Origin: Streptomyces sp. NBC_00554
GTDB lineage: Bacteria > Actinomycetota > Actinomycetes > Streptomycetales > Streptomycetaceae
Direction of reading: 5' to 3'
DNA: 64,000 bases
Assembly: GCF_041431135.1 (NCBI RefSeq)
Contig: NZ_CP107799.1
Span: 5,456,001-5,520,000 of the forward strand
Shown here: one piece after another, positions 17,440 through 27,184 of the stretch
Layout of the letters: every line of letters begins with the position of its first letter
Numbering within the stretch: position 1 is the first letter of the stretch
The notes under the pieces: model-generated
What the model was told of the DNA's origin: nothing
Database searches by the model: none
What the model saw: the letters and a program-made list of their open reading frames with translations, nothing else
Made by a program: the position numbers and the translations under genes

Positions 17440-17475
17440 CGAAGGGGCCCCGTCACGATGACGGGACCCCTTCGG
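17440..17475. terminator. Bidirectional hairpin terminator
   Basis: CGAAGGGGCCCCGTCA and TGACGGGACCCCTTCGG form a long stem upstream of the SMP-30-like gene and just after the Cys-rich gene. It most likely ends the minus-strand Cys-rich transcript. Confidence 0.8.
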
Positions 17476-17496
17476 CGTACGTACGTGTCTACCCGG

Positions 17497-17649
17497 TCAG
17501 CCGCACTGGCAGGGATTGCCGGACTGGCAACCGCACCCGCACCCCGAACCGCAGCCGCAGGCGCCGAACAGTGGAAGGTTCTTGATCTCGGCGGGCTGCT
17601 GGGTGTCGCTGTCCTGTGTGGGGTCGGGCGTGCTGGGGGAATCGGCCAT
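17497..17649 (-). CDS. Cysteine-rich metallothionein-like small protein (50 residues)
   Basis: The ATG at 17649 is preceded by GGAGGGACCC, a strong ribosome site. The first 30 residues are acidic and flexible. The C-terminal 20 hold eight cysteines in CGCG/CxC patterns (ACGCGSGCGCGCQSGNPCQC), which points to thiolate metal binding. A terminator follows at 17440-17475. No family was recognised. It lies 175 bp downstream of phoU on the same strand, but has its own ribosome site and probably its own promoter. Confidence 0.8.
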   Translation of the reverse strand: MADSPSTPDPTQDSDTQQPAEIKNLPLFGACGCGSGCGCGCQSGNPCQCG

Positions 17650-17823
17650 GGGTCCCTCCTTCAGGCACGAGGTGTGCGAGGCACGCTGCACCGCACAGCT
17701 CCTGTCGCCCATTTCATGCCCACTCCGGCGGGTGCATCAACGGCGCACGCTCGGCGCACCGAGGCTCGCACGCGCCCCGGAGTGCGGGAGCAAGATCCCC
17801 ACAGGCAGGTCACCCCGCCGGGA

Positions 17824-18525
17824 TCAGGCCCCTTCGGCCCCCGTCGCCGGCTGGATCTCCGGCTGGATGTCGGGCTGGAGCTCGTCCGCGTGCTCGCCCG
17901 TCACGAGGAACACGACGCGCTTGGCGACGGACACCGCGTGGTCGGCGAAGCGCTCGTAGTAACGGCCCAGGAGGGTCACGTCCACGGCGGTCTCGATGCC
18001 GTGCTTCCACTTGTCGTCCAGCAGGTGCTGGAAGAGCGTGCGGTGCAGGAGGTCCATCTCGTCGTCGTCCTGCTCCAGCTGGAGCGCGAGGTCGACGTCC
18101 TTGGTGATGATGACCTCGGCCGCCTTGGCCATCAGGCGCTGGGCGAGCTGGCCCATCTCCAGGATCGTGGCGTGCAGGTCGTGCGGGATGGCCCGCTCGG
18201 GGAAGCGCAGCCGGGCCAGCTTCGCGACGTGCTGGGCCAGGTCGCCGGAGCGCTCCAGGTCGGCCGACATACGGAGCGAGGTGACCACGATCCGCAGATC
18301 CGTCGCCACCGGCTGCTGGCGGGCCAGCAGGGCTATCGCCCGGGCCTCCAGCTCGTGCTGAAGGTCGTCGACCTTCTCGTCGGCGGCGATCACGCTCTCG
18401 GCCAGCTTCAGGTCGGAGTCGAGGATGGCCGTCGTGGCGCGTCCGATCGCCGACCCGACGAGCCGGGCCATCTCGACCAGGCCCTCGCCGATCGAGTCAA
18501 GTTCCTCGTGGTACGCGTCCCGCAT
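17824..18525 (-). CDS. phoU: Phosphate signalling regulator PhoU
   Basis: PhoU damps PhoR/PhoP signalling when phosphate is plentiful, acting between the Pst importer and PhoR. The 233-residue protein has the two three-helix PhoU repeats with the metal-binding E/DxxxD pattern (LERSGDLAQHVAKLA and YYERFADHAVSVAKRV). The tail is Pro/Gln/Glu-rich. It is divergent from phoR-phoP. PHO-box-like repeats lie between them. Confidence 0.96.
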   Translation of the reverse strand: MRDAYHEELDSIGEGLVEMARLVGSAIGRATTAILDSDLKLAESVIAADEKVDDLQHELEARAIALLARQQPVATDLRIVVTSLRMSADLERSGDLAQHVAKLARLRFPERAIPHDLHATILEMGQLAQRLMAKAAEVIITKDVDLALQLEQDDDEMDLLHRTLFQHLLDDKWKHGIETAVDVTLLGRYYERFADHAVSVAKRVVFLVTGEHADELQPDIQPEIQPATGAEGA

Positions 18526-18656
18526 CAGGTTGTCCCTCTCTCACGTCAGCTTCGGGGGTCCGGGGGCTGGACCCTGACCATCGGAAATAGCCACCGAGCA
18601 GGCCCCGTGAACCCCACGCTCCCACGTTCAGGCCCGTACGCGTCCGTTTCAGTCAC

Positions 18657-18689
18657 CCCAAATGAACCATCACTGGCTCCTGGGTGAAC
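18657..18689 (-). promoter_or_regulatory. PHO-box-like direct repeats between phoU and phoRP
   Basis: On the minus strand GTTCACCCAGG (18689-18679) and GTTCATTTGGG (18667-18657) resemble the 11-bp direct-repeat unit of the Streptomyces PhoP operator. They are 22 bp apart, the spacing of alternate units, and the unit between is degenerate. This supports autoregulation of phoRP and phoU by PhoP. The match was judged by eye. Confidence 0.7.
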
Positions 18690-18762
18690 TCTGGGCGACG
18701 AGTGTTCGAGGTCGCACCCGGATGGCTGTGGCCTGGCGTGACGACATGCCTAACCTGGGGGC

Positions 18763-20037
18763 ATGGACGTGAACGCGGCGGTCGCCGCAGCGGCAGCGAT
18801 CGCCGGAGTGCTTACCGGTGTCATCGCCATGCTGGCGTTCCGCTGGAGCGAGCGCGACCAGAAACGCCCTACCCGCACTTCGCTGCATACGGACCCAGTG
18901 CTTCCGCCCGGCGTGGACACGGTCCTTTCCGTGCTCCGCTCCTCCGCCGTCGTACTGGACGAGGCGGACGCCGTGGTCAAGGCCAGCTCCGCCGCGTACG
19001 CCCTCGGGCTGGTCCGCGGCGGCAAACTCGCCGTCGAACCGATGCTCCAGATGGCGCGTGACACCCGTCGTGACGGGGAGATACGACAGGTGGAGCTGGA
19101 TCTGCCGAGGCGGGGAACGGGACGCGGGGAAGCCCTCGCCGTCTCCGCCCGGGTGGCGCCGCTGGGCTCCCGGCTCGTACTCCTCCTCGTCGAGGACCTC
19201 ACCGAGGCCCGGCGCATCGAGGCCGTACGACGCGACTTCGTCGCGAACGTCAGCCACGAGCTCAAGACCCCCGTCGGCGCGCTCAGCCTGCTCTCCGAAG
19301 CTGTCATGGACGCTTCCGACGACCCGGAGGCGGTGGAACGCTTCGCCGGCCGGATGCAGATAGAGGCCACCCGGCTCACCAACCTCGTACAGGAACTCAT
19401 CGACCTCTCGCGGGTCCAGAACGACGACCCCCTCGAGGACGCCGAGCCGGTACGGGCGGACGAACTCGTCGCCGAGGCGATCGACCGCTGCCGCCACCAG
19501 GCCGGTGCCAAGCAGATCACCATGGCCGCGGGCGGCACCGCCGACCTGAGCATCTGGGGGAACAGGGGCCAGCTGGCCGCCGCCCTCGGAAACCTCGTCG
19601 AGAACGCCGTCAACTACTCGCCCGCCCGCACCCGGGTGGGCATAGCCGCGCGCCGGGTGAACGCGCCCGGCGGAGACCTCATCGAGATCGCCGTGACCGA
19701 CCAGGGCATCGGCATCTCCGAAAAGGACAAGGAGCGCGTCTTCGAGCGCTTCTACCGCGTCGACCCGGCCCGTTCCCGTGCCACAGGCGGTACGGGGCTG
19801 GGGCTCGCGATCGTCAAGCACGTGGCGGCCTCGCACGGCGGGGAGGTCACGGTGTGGAGTTCCGAGGGACAGGGCTCCACGTTCACCCTGCGGCTGCCGG
19901 AGGCGGGCCCGGCCCGCGACCGCGTGACCACACACCACATGCCCGGACTCGACGAAGAGGACGAGCAGCCCACCGACGGGACGACCACCGTCACATCCCC
20001 GTATGACCCGCTTCCTGCCCCGGAGGTCCTTCCGTGA
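18763..20037 (+). CDS. phoR: Phosphate sensor histidine kinase PhoR
   Basis: The 424-residue kinase has a single N-terminal membrane helix (about residues 5-25), a PAS-like region (about 50-145), the phosphoacceptor His165 in NVSHELKTP, and an ATPase domain with the N box (NLVENAVNYS), G1 (DQGIGIS), F box and G2 (GGTGLGLAIVK). Having one membrane span, as in SenX3-type kinases, it does not sense phosphate directly outside the cell. Its stop overlaps the phoP start by four bases. Confidence 0.96.
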   Translation: MDVNAAVAAAAAIAGVLTGVIAMLAFRWSERDQKRPTRTSLHTDPVLPPGVDTVLSVLRSSAVVLDEADAVVKASSAAYALGLVRGGKLAVEPMLQMARDTRRDGEIRQVELDLPRRGTGRGEALAVSARVAPLGSRLVLLLVEDLTEARRIEAVRRDFVANVSHELKTPVGALSLLSEAVMDASDDPEAVERFAGRMQIEATRLTNLVQELIDLSRVQNDDPLEDAEPVRADELVAEAIDRCRHQAGAKQITMAAGGTADLSIWGNRGQLAAALGNLVENAVNYSPARTRVGIAARRVNAPGGDLIEIAVTDQGIGISEKDKERVFERFYRVDPARSRATGGTGLGLAIVKHVAASHGGEVTVWSSEGQGSTFTLRLPEAGPARDRVTTHHMPGLDEEDEQPTDGTTTVTSPYDPLPAPEVLP

Positions 20038-20714
20038 CCCGTGTGCTCGTCGTCGAGGACGAGGAGTCCTTCTCCGACGCCCTGTCGTACATGCTCCGCA
20101 AGGAGGGCTTCGAGGTCGCCATCGCGACCACCGGGCCCGACGGACTCGACGAGTTCGAGCGCAACGGCGCCGACCTCGTCCTCCTCGACCTGATGCTGCC
20201 GGGCCTGCCCGGCACGGAGGTCTGCCGCCAGCTGCGCGGCCGCTCCAACGTTCCGGTGATCATGGTCACCGCCAAGGACAGCGAGATCGACAAGGTCGTC
20301 GGGCTGGAAATAGGGGCCGATGACTACGTCACCAAGCCCTTCTCCTCCCGCGAGCTGGTCGCCCGCATCCGTGCCGTGCTCCGCCGCCGCGGGGAGCCGG
20401 AGGAGGTCACTCCGGCCGCCCTGGAGGCCGGGCCCGTCCGGATGGACGTCGACCGCCACGTGGTCACGGTCTCCGGCTCCAAGGTCGACCTCCCCCTGAA
20501 GGAGTTCGACCTCCTGGAGATGCTCCTGCGCAACGCGGGCCGTGTCCTGACCCGCATGCAGCTCATCGACCGCGTGTGGGGCGCCGACTACGTCGGTGAC
20601 ACCAAGACGCTCGACGTCCACGTCAAGCGTCTGCGCGCGAAGATCGAGCCGGACCCGGGGGCACCCAGGTACCTGGTCACGGTGCGCGGTCTCGGCTACA
20701 AGTTTGAGCCGTAA
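20034..20714 (+). CDS. phoP: Phosphate response regulator PhoP
   Basis: PhoP is the OmpR-type regulator of the phosphate regulon and, in Streptomyces, also represses antibiotic pathways. The start is the GTG at 20034 within the GTGA overlap with phoR. The receiver has the acidic pair in VEDEE, the phosphorylated Asp52 in LLDLMLPG and the Lys in TKPFS. The C-terminal winged helix ends VRGLGYKFEP. A terminator follows at 20759. Confidence 0.97.
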   Translation: MTRVLVVEDEESFSDALSYMLRKEGFEVAIATTGPDGLDEFERNGADLVLLDLMLPGLPGTEVCRQLRGRSNVPVIMVTAKDSEIDKVVGLEIGADDYVTKPFSSRELVARIRAVLRRRGEPEEVTPAALEAGPVRMDVDRHVVTVSGSKVDLPLKEFDLLEMLLRNAGRVLTRMQLIDRVWGADYVGDTKTLDVHVKRLRAKIEPDPGAPRYLVTVRGLGYKFEP

Positions 20715-20758
20715 ACCGACACCGATACCGAGTCCGTACGTCGACTGCTGACGCACGA

Positions 20759-20792
20759 CGAAGGGCGGCACCCCTCGGGGTACCGCCCTTCG
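20759..20792. terminator. Bidirectional terminator between phoP and a lipoprotein gene
   Basis: CGAAGGGCGGCACCCC and GGGGTACCGCCCTTCG form a near-perfect stem with a short loop, between convergent genes. Confidence 0.85.
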
Positions 20793-20804
20793 TGCGTGCG
20801 TGGC

Positions 20805-21470
20805 TCAATGGGCGGCTGCGGAGACCGAGGCCGAGGCCGCGTCGGTGGGCGTACCCGACACGGATTCGGCCGGCGGCTCCGAGGCCGAGGCGGACTCCGA
20901 GGCCGACTCGGACGGCTCGGTGCTCGCGGTGGCCGTGGCCTCCGGCGTCGCGGGCACGTCGCTCGGGCCCCAGCCGGTGAAGTAGCTCTCGGCCGGAATG
21001 ACGAACGCGCGCAGGTTCACGTCACCCGTCTGGCTGAAGGTGAAGGTGATCTTCTGGGCGTTGCCGTCCTTGATGGCGTCATTGCCGCTGGCCAGCACCG
21101 CGGCGGCGTTGCCCTTGCCGCCGAGGATGACGTAGCCGCCGGCCGGGATCGTCAGCTTGCCGGAGCCCTCGGCGGGCTTGATCTCGGCGGTCTTGCCGCT
21201 GTCGGCGACGGTGATCGAGTCCAGCGTCTGCGCGGTGTCACCGTTGTTGAACACGGTCGCGGAGATCGCGGCCGGGCCCGTCGCCTCCAGGTCCGGCTGG
21301 GTGATGACGACGGCGTTCTGGATCTTGATGTCGCCGACGGAGGTCGCGGCGTTGTCCGGCTTCACTTCCAGGGTCTGAGCGTTGTTGCCGGCGGCGCACG
21401 CGGCGAGTGAGGCGATCGAGAACGCTAGGGCGGCGGCGGCGAGAGCGCCGCGTCGAAGGCTGCTGCTCAC
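20805..21470 (-). CDS. Secreted lipoprotein next to phoRP
   Basis: The 221-residue protein has a lipoprotein signal with lipobox LAAC (Cys25). An Ig-like beta domain spans about residues 30-170 (ISATVFNNGDTAQTLDSITV, then GGYVILGGKG). The last 50 residues are a Ser/Glu/Ala/Pro tail of low complexity. It resembles actinobacterial lipoproteins of unknown role that sit beside phoRP. No ligand can be read. Confidence 0.85.
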   Translation of the reverse strand: MSSSLRRGALAAAALAFSIASLAACAAGNNAQTLEVKPDNAATSVGDIKIQNAVVITQPDLEATGPAAISATVFNNGDTAQTLDSITVADSGKTAEIKPAEGSGKLTIPAGGYVILGGKGNAAAVLASGNDAIKDGNAQKITFTFSQTGDVNLRAFVIPAESYFTGWGPSDVPATPEATATASTEPSESASESASASEPPAESVSGTPTDAASASVSAAAH

Positions 21471-22126
21471 GGCTGCGGCAACTCCTTGAACGTGGGCGAA
21501 GCAGGACGGCTCCGTTGTAAAGCCGCCCTAAGGGTCTGTCAGCGGCCTTAGGTTACCGAGCCGTTCCGGAGCTACCGCACCCGACCCGCCCCTACGCACC
21601 GACGGGCTCCCGTGCGCCGTGCGCGCGCCCCGTCCGTCGCACCCGCCTCTTCCGTCTCTTCGGCTACTTTGAGCCCGCACTCGGCCGTCACTCGTCCGTC
21701 ATTCACATAACTCCCACCGACTGCCGCTTGCGGATTTCGCGCAAGGAATGTCCGGCGGTCCAGAAAAATTGATCATCGGTAGATCATCGGTAGATCATCG
21801 GCAGTTCACCGAAGGCCGTGATCAATTCCGGATTCGTCTCGTACCCGACTCCGGACATCGAACGGAGTAGCGGAAGTCGATCTCTTGGGGCCGGACAAAA
21901 CGGGACGTTAAGACCCTGGTCAGGGGCTTCCGGTGTGTGTAACGTGCGCGTTTCACTTCCCCTGGACAGCCGCCCCGACCTGCGAATACCCTCTTCCGCC
22001 CGCCTCTCGCAGCACGTTCCTGTTGCGGTTGTCAAGCCCCGAGATATGCCCTGACCTGCGAAAACGCCATTCAGAAGCTGCCGTTTCCGTGTTACCCTGG
22101 ATAGCCACGGAAGGGGTACCTGTCAC
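21471..22126. other. Long intergenic region before carD, with 3 x 11-bp tandem repeat
   Basis: No gene is supported in these 656 bases. They hold the divergent promoters of the lipoprotein gene and carD. At 21771-21803 the unit gatcatcggta occurs three times (the last ends ca). A ribosome site (GGAAGGGG) stands before carD, and a TACCCT that could be a -10 box lies about 35 bp upstream of its ATG. The repeat may be an operator array or slippage. Confidence 0.6.
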
Positions 22127-22609
22127 ATGACGTTCAAGGTTGGCGACACCGTGGTCTATCCCCATCACGGGGCCGCGCTGATCGAGGCTATCGAAACTCG
22201 CCAGATCAAAGGCGTGGACAAGACCTACTTGGTGCTGAAGGTCGCTCAGGGCGACCTGACGGTGCGTGTGCCAGCGGACAATGCGGAGTTCGTCGGCGTG
22301 CGTGATGTGGTCGGTCAGGAAGGGCTGGACCGGGTCTTCGAGGTGCTGCGTGCGCCGTACGCCGAGGAGCCCACGAACTGGTCGCGCCGTTACAAGGCAA
22401 ATCTGGAGAAGCTCGCCTCCGGCGATGTCATCAAGGTCGCGGAAGTCGTACGTGACCTGTGGCGTCGTGAGCGCGAGCGTGGACTCTCCGCCGGTGAGAA
22501 GCGCATGCTCGCCAAGGCCCGCCAGATCCTGGTGAGCGAGCTCGCTCTCGCGGAGAACACGAACGAGGACAAGGCCGAGGCCCTGCTCGACGAGGTTCTC
22601 GCGTCCTGA
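22127..22609 (+). CDS. carD: CarD-family RNA polymerase-binding regulator
   Basis: CarD binds the RNA polymerase beta subunit and stabilises open promoter complexes, notably at rRNA promoters. The 160-residue protein begins MTFKVGDTVVYPHHGAALIE, the Tudor-like RNAP-interaction domain (about 1-60). A helical DNA-binding domain follows (about 65-155), with the conserved NWSRRYKANLEKLASGD. It precedes the MEP-pathway genes ispD and ispF, a typical actinobacterial order. Confidence 0.95.
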   Translation: MTFKVGDTVVYPHHGAALIEAIETRQIKGVDKTYLVLKVAQGDLTVRVPADNAEFVGVRDVVGQEGLDRVFEVLRAPYAEEPTNWSRRYKANLEKLASGDVIKVAEVVRDLWRRERERGLSAGEKRMLAKARQILVSELALAENTNEDKAEALLDEVLAS

Positions 22610-22616
22610 CGCCGGC

Positions 22617-22690
22617 AATCGCCGAGACGGAAATCGTCCCGACGTATGCAACCGCCGAGACGGTAGTCGTAGCCGTCTTGACGTACGCGT
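22617..22690. repeat. Imperfect 36-bp duplication after carD
   Basis: aatcgccgagacggaaatcg and accgccgagacggtagtcg each begin a copy and run on to a similar cgacgta(t/c)gc end. The two copies lie back to back just past the carD stop. No strong hairpin results, so this looks like a duplication rather than a terminator. Confidence 0.6.
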
Positions 22691-22967
22691 AAGTCTGCGC
22701 AGTTCAATTTGAGATGCGTGCAATGAAATGCCGCGGTGCCCGATGACGCATTAGCTGTCGCCGGGCGCTGCGGCATGTTCGTACCCGCACCCGGTCCGGG
22801 AACCGGAACTGCACGGTGCCAGAATTACCAGAGCCCCGCGCACTTGGTGTGCCGGGCCCGGGCAGCTGCCTCGACCAGATGTCACGGAAGGGTCCGGTCA
22901 AGGCGTCGCGCCCGGCACGCTGTGGCCATACCCACCTCGGCCGAGCACACAAACCTGACAGGAACCG

Positions 22968-23738
22968 ATGTCTGACGATTCGCGTCCCTCGCCTTCGGAA
23001 GCCGCCATCCCTCCGGGCCTCCGTACCGCGGCCGTGATTCCGGCCGCCGGCCGGGGCGTGCGCCTCGGTCCGGGCGCACCCAAGGCGCTCCGCGCACTGA
23101 ACGGCACGCCGATGCTCGTCCACGCGGTCCGCGCGATGGCCGCGTCCCGCGCCGTCTCGCTGGTCGTGGTCGTGGCCCCGCCCGACGGCGCCGCCGAGGT
23201 GAAAACCCTGCTCGACGCGCACGCACTGCCCGAGCGGACCGACTTCCTCGTCGTCCCCGGCGGGGACAGCCGCCAGGAGTCCGTGAAATACGGCCTCGAC
23301 GCGCTGCCCCCCGGCATCGACATCGTCCTCGTGCACGACGCGGCCCGCCCCCTCGTACCCGTCGACACGGTCGACGCGGTCATCGAGGCCGTACGGGACG
23401 GCGCCCCCGCCGTCGTACCGGCTCTGCCGCTCGCCGACACCGTCAAAGAGGTCGAGCCCGCGACCGTTCCCGGCGCGCCCGAGCCCGTCGTGGCCACGCC
23501 CGAGCGGGCCCGGCTGCGGGCCGTGCAGACTCCGCAGGGGTTCGACCGGGCCACCCTCGTACGGGCCCACGAGACCGTCACCGACAACGTGACCGACGAC
23601 GCCAGCATGGTCGAGCAGCTCGGGCTGCGGGTCGTGGTCGTGCCCGGTCACGAGGAGGCGTTCAAGGTGACCCGGCCGCTGGACCTGGTGCTGGCGGAGG
23701 CGGTTCTCGCACGGAGGAGGGCCAACGATGGGTTCTGA
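22968..23738 (+). CDS. ispD: 2-C-methyl-D-erythritol 4-phosphate cytidylyltransferase
   Basis: IspD joins MEP with CTP in the non-mevalonate isoprenoid pathway. The 256-residue protein carries the nucleotide-binding PAAGRGVRLGPGAPKAL, the DAARPL motif (LVHDAARPLV) and the C-terminal DDASMVEQLG. The ATG at 22968 fits the family length with a 15-20 residue extension. It overlaps ispF by 11 bp, which points to coupled translation. Confidence 0.96.
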   Translation: MSDDSRPSPSEAAIPPGLRTAAVIPAAGRGVRLGPGAPKALRALNGTPMLVHAVRAMAASRAVSLVVVVAPPDGAAEVKTLLDAHALPERTDFLVVPGGDSRQESVKYGLDALPPGIDIVLVHDAARPLVPVDTVDAVIEAVRDGAPAVVPALPLADTVKEVEPATVPGAPEPVVATPERARLRAVQTPQGFDRATLVRAHETVTDNVTDDASMVEQLGLRVVVVPGHEEAFKVTRPLDLVLAEAVLARRRANDGF

Positions 23739-24249
23739 AGCGTCCGACGTCCGGCTGCCGCCGGGGGGTCCGCTGCTGCCCCAGGTCGGCATCGGTACCG
23801 ACATCCACGCCTTCGAGGACGGGCGTGAGCTGTGGTGCGCCGGGCTGTTGTGGGAGGGGGAGGGGCCCGGGCTCGCGGGGCACTCCGACGCGGACGTCGT
23901 CGCACACGCCGCGTGCAACGCGCTGTTCTCCGCGGCCGGGCTCGGTGACCTCGGTGCGCACTTCGGTACCGGGCGGCCGGAGTGGTCCGGGGCGTCGGGC
24001 GTGACGCTGTTGACGGAGGCTGCCCGGATCGTGCGTGCGGCCGGGTTCGTCATCGGCAACGTCGCTGTTCAGGTGGTCGGGGACCGGCCGAAGATCGGCA
24101 AGCGGCGGGACGAGGCGCAGAAGGTTCTGTCCGAGGCGGTGGGGGCGGCGGTGTCGGTTTCCGGGGCGACCACCGATGGGCTCGGGTTTCCCGGTCGGGG
24201 TGAGGGGCTGATGGCGGTGGCTACGGCGTTGGTGGTGCGGGTGGGTTGA
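23728..24249 (+). CDS. ispF: 2-C-methyl-D-erythritol 2,4-cyclodiphosphate synthase
   Basis: IspF cyclises CDP-ME 2-phosphate, two steps after IspD. The 173-residue protein has the zinc site GTDIHAF and LAGHSDADVVAHAA, and the C-terminal TTDGLGFPGRGEG. It overlaps ispD. A large palindromic repeat follows its stop. Confidence 0.96.
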   Translation: MGSEASDVRLPPGGPLLPQVGIGTDIHAFEDGRELWCAGLLWEGEGPGLAGHSDADVVAHAACNALFSAAGLGDLGAHFGTGRPEWSGASGVTLLTEAARIVRAAGFVIGNVAVQVVGDRPKIGKRRDEAQKVLSEAVGAAVSVSGATTDGLGFPGRGEGLMAVATALVVRVG

Positions 24250-24259
24250 CGGGTGGTTC

Positions 24260-24458
24260 TTTCGCCCCCTCCGCCCCTTCCCGTCCCTTGTTCCTGGGGC
24301 TCCGCCCCAGACCCCGCTCCTCAAACGCCGGAGGGGCTGAAAATCCTGCTTCTTCAGCCCGTCCGGCGTTTGAGGACGAGCGCGTCAGCGCGATACGGGG
24401 GTCTGGGGGCGGCAGCCCGCAGGGGACGGGAATGGGCAGGGGCGGAGGGGGCGAAAAC
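24260..24458. repeat. Streptomyces intergenic palindromic repeat, copy 1
   Basis: The element opens TTCGCCCCCTCCGCC and closes with the reverse complement GGCGGAGGGGGCGAA. Nested inside are CCTGGGGCTCCGCCCCAG, CTCAAACGCCGGAGGGGCTG and its partner CAGCCCGTCCGGCGTTTGAG, and GCGCGTCAGCGCG. Copies 2 (44108) and 3 (59279) share these blocks. Elements of this type are abundant between Streptomyces genes. It sits between ispF and cysS and can fold into a very large stem. Confidence 0.9.
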
Positions 24459-24578
24459 CGCTGTACAGGCGCGAACCCGCTCCGGCGGAGTCAGCCGTCG
24501 GCCTCGTATGTCACGAATACATGCCCCATGGGCCAGAAGGGTCGCGGGGCACTACCCACCGCCCACTACCCTGGAGTG

Positions 24579-25979
<1,401 letters not shown>

Positions 25980-26122
25980 ACATCCCCCGGTCGACCCCCG
26001 TCGACCTTGATCGATTGTGCCGCCCGGCTCTCCGGGCGGCACACTGCATATACGTACGTACGCACGCGTCACGCTTTTCCATGAGCGATGAGCAACGAGC
26101 AATGAGTAGAGACGGGTAGGTC

Positions 26123-27067
26123 ATGGCCGCTAACAACCGCCGCATGTCCGGCAAGAAGGGCGCGCAGGTCGGCAGTGGCGGCCAGCGACGCCGGGGCCTG
26201 GAAGGCAAGGGCCCGACCCCGCCCGCCGAGGCGCGCAAGGGACACAAGAAGAACCGCATCGCCGGCGCCAAGGCCAAGCAGGCCGTGCGCCGTCCCGCCC
26301 CCACCAGGGGACGCGGCGGCAAGGGCACGTCCGAGATGGTCGTCGGACGCAACCCCGTCGTGGAGGCGCTGCGCGAGGGCGTGCCCGCGGTGACGCTGTA
26401 CGTGCAGCAGTTCATCGACAACGACGAGCGGGTGCGCGAGGCGCTGCAGCTCGTGGCTGACCGCGGCGGCATCCACCTCATGGAGGCGCCGCGCCCCGAG
26501 CTGGACCGGATGACCAACGGACTCAACCACCAGGGCCTCGTCCTCCAGGTCCCGCCGTACGAGTACGCACACCCCGAGGACCTCGCCGCCGCCGCCTACG
26601 ACGCCGGCGAGGACCCGCTGATCGTCGTCCTCGACGGCATCACGGACCCCCGGAACCTGGGCGCCATCGTCCGGTCCGCCACCGCCTTCGGCGGCCACGG
26701 CGTGGTCGTGCCCGAGCGGCGCGCGGCCGGCATGACCGCCGGTGCCTGGAAGACGTCCGCCGGCACCGCCGCCCGTACACCCGTCGCCCGCGCCACGAAC
26801 CTGACGCGCACCCTGGAGGCGTACAAGAAGGCGGGCATCGCCGTCGTCGGTCTCGCCGCCGACGGTGAGGCCGAGGTCGGCGAGCTGGCGGCCCTCGGCG
26901 GTCCCGTCGTCATCGTCGTCGGCAGCGAGGGCAAGGGGCTGTCCCGGCTCGTCGGGGAGACCTGCGACTACCGGGTACGGATCCCGATGCCCGGCGGCGC
27001 CGAGTCGCTGAACGCCGGTGTCGCAGCGGGAGTTGTGCTCTACGAAGCGGCGCGGCGACGCGCCTGA
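26123..27067 (+). CDS. rlmB: 23S rRNA (guanosine-2'-O)-methyltransferase RlmB
   Basis: This SpoU-family enzyme methylates G2251-equivalent of 23S rRNA. The 314-residue protein has a long basic N-terminus (about 1-65), an RNA-binding substrate domain starting VVGRNPVVEALREG, and the trefoil-knot motifs DGITDPRNLGAIVRSA, VVGSEGKGLSRL and PMPGGAESLNAGVAAGVVLYE. The basic extension is longer than in E. coli and typical of actinobacteria. Confidence 0.95.
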   Translation: MAANNRRMSGKKGAQVGSGGQRRRGLEGKGPTPPAEARKGHKKNRIAGAKAKQAVRRPAPTRGRGGKGTSEMVVGRNPVVEALREGVPAVTLYVQQFIDNDERVREALQLVADRGGIHLMEAPRPELDRMTNGLNHQGLVLQVPPYEYAHPEDLAAAAYDAGEDPLIVVLDGITDPRNLGAIVRSATAFGGHGVVVPERRAAGMTAGAWKTSAGTAARTPVARATNLTRTLEAYKKAGIAVVGLAADGEAEVGELAALGGPVVIVVGSEGKGLSRLVGETCDYRVRIPMPGGAESLNAGVAAGVVLYEAARRRA

Positions 27068-27184
27068 ACGCATGTGCGCGTAGTCACCCCCGTGGGCTAA
27101 TCAGGATGTTCAGGTTGATGTTGACGCGGTCCGGACACATCGGCGCAGTCAAAGCAGTGTCCTAAACACACGTCACTCGGTTAG

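Noticed and set aside
24246..24578. N-terminal extension of CysS across the palindromic repeat
   Set aside because: The frame stays open to 24246 but crosses the intergenic repeat; the conserved protein begins at VTIRLYD (24579).
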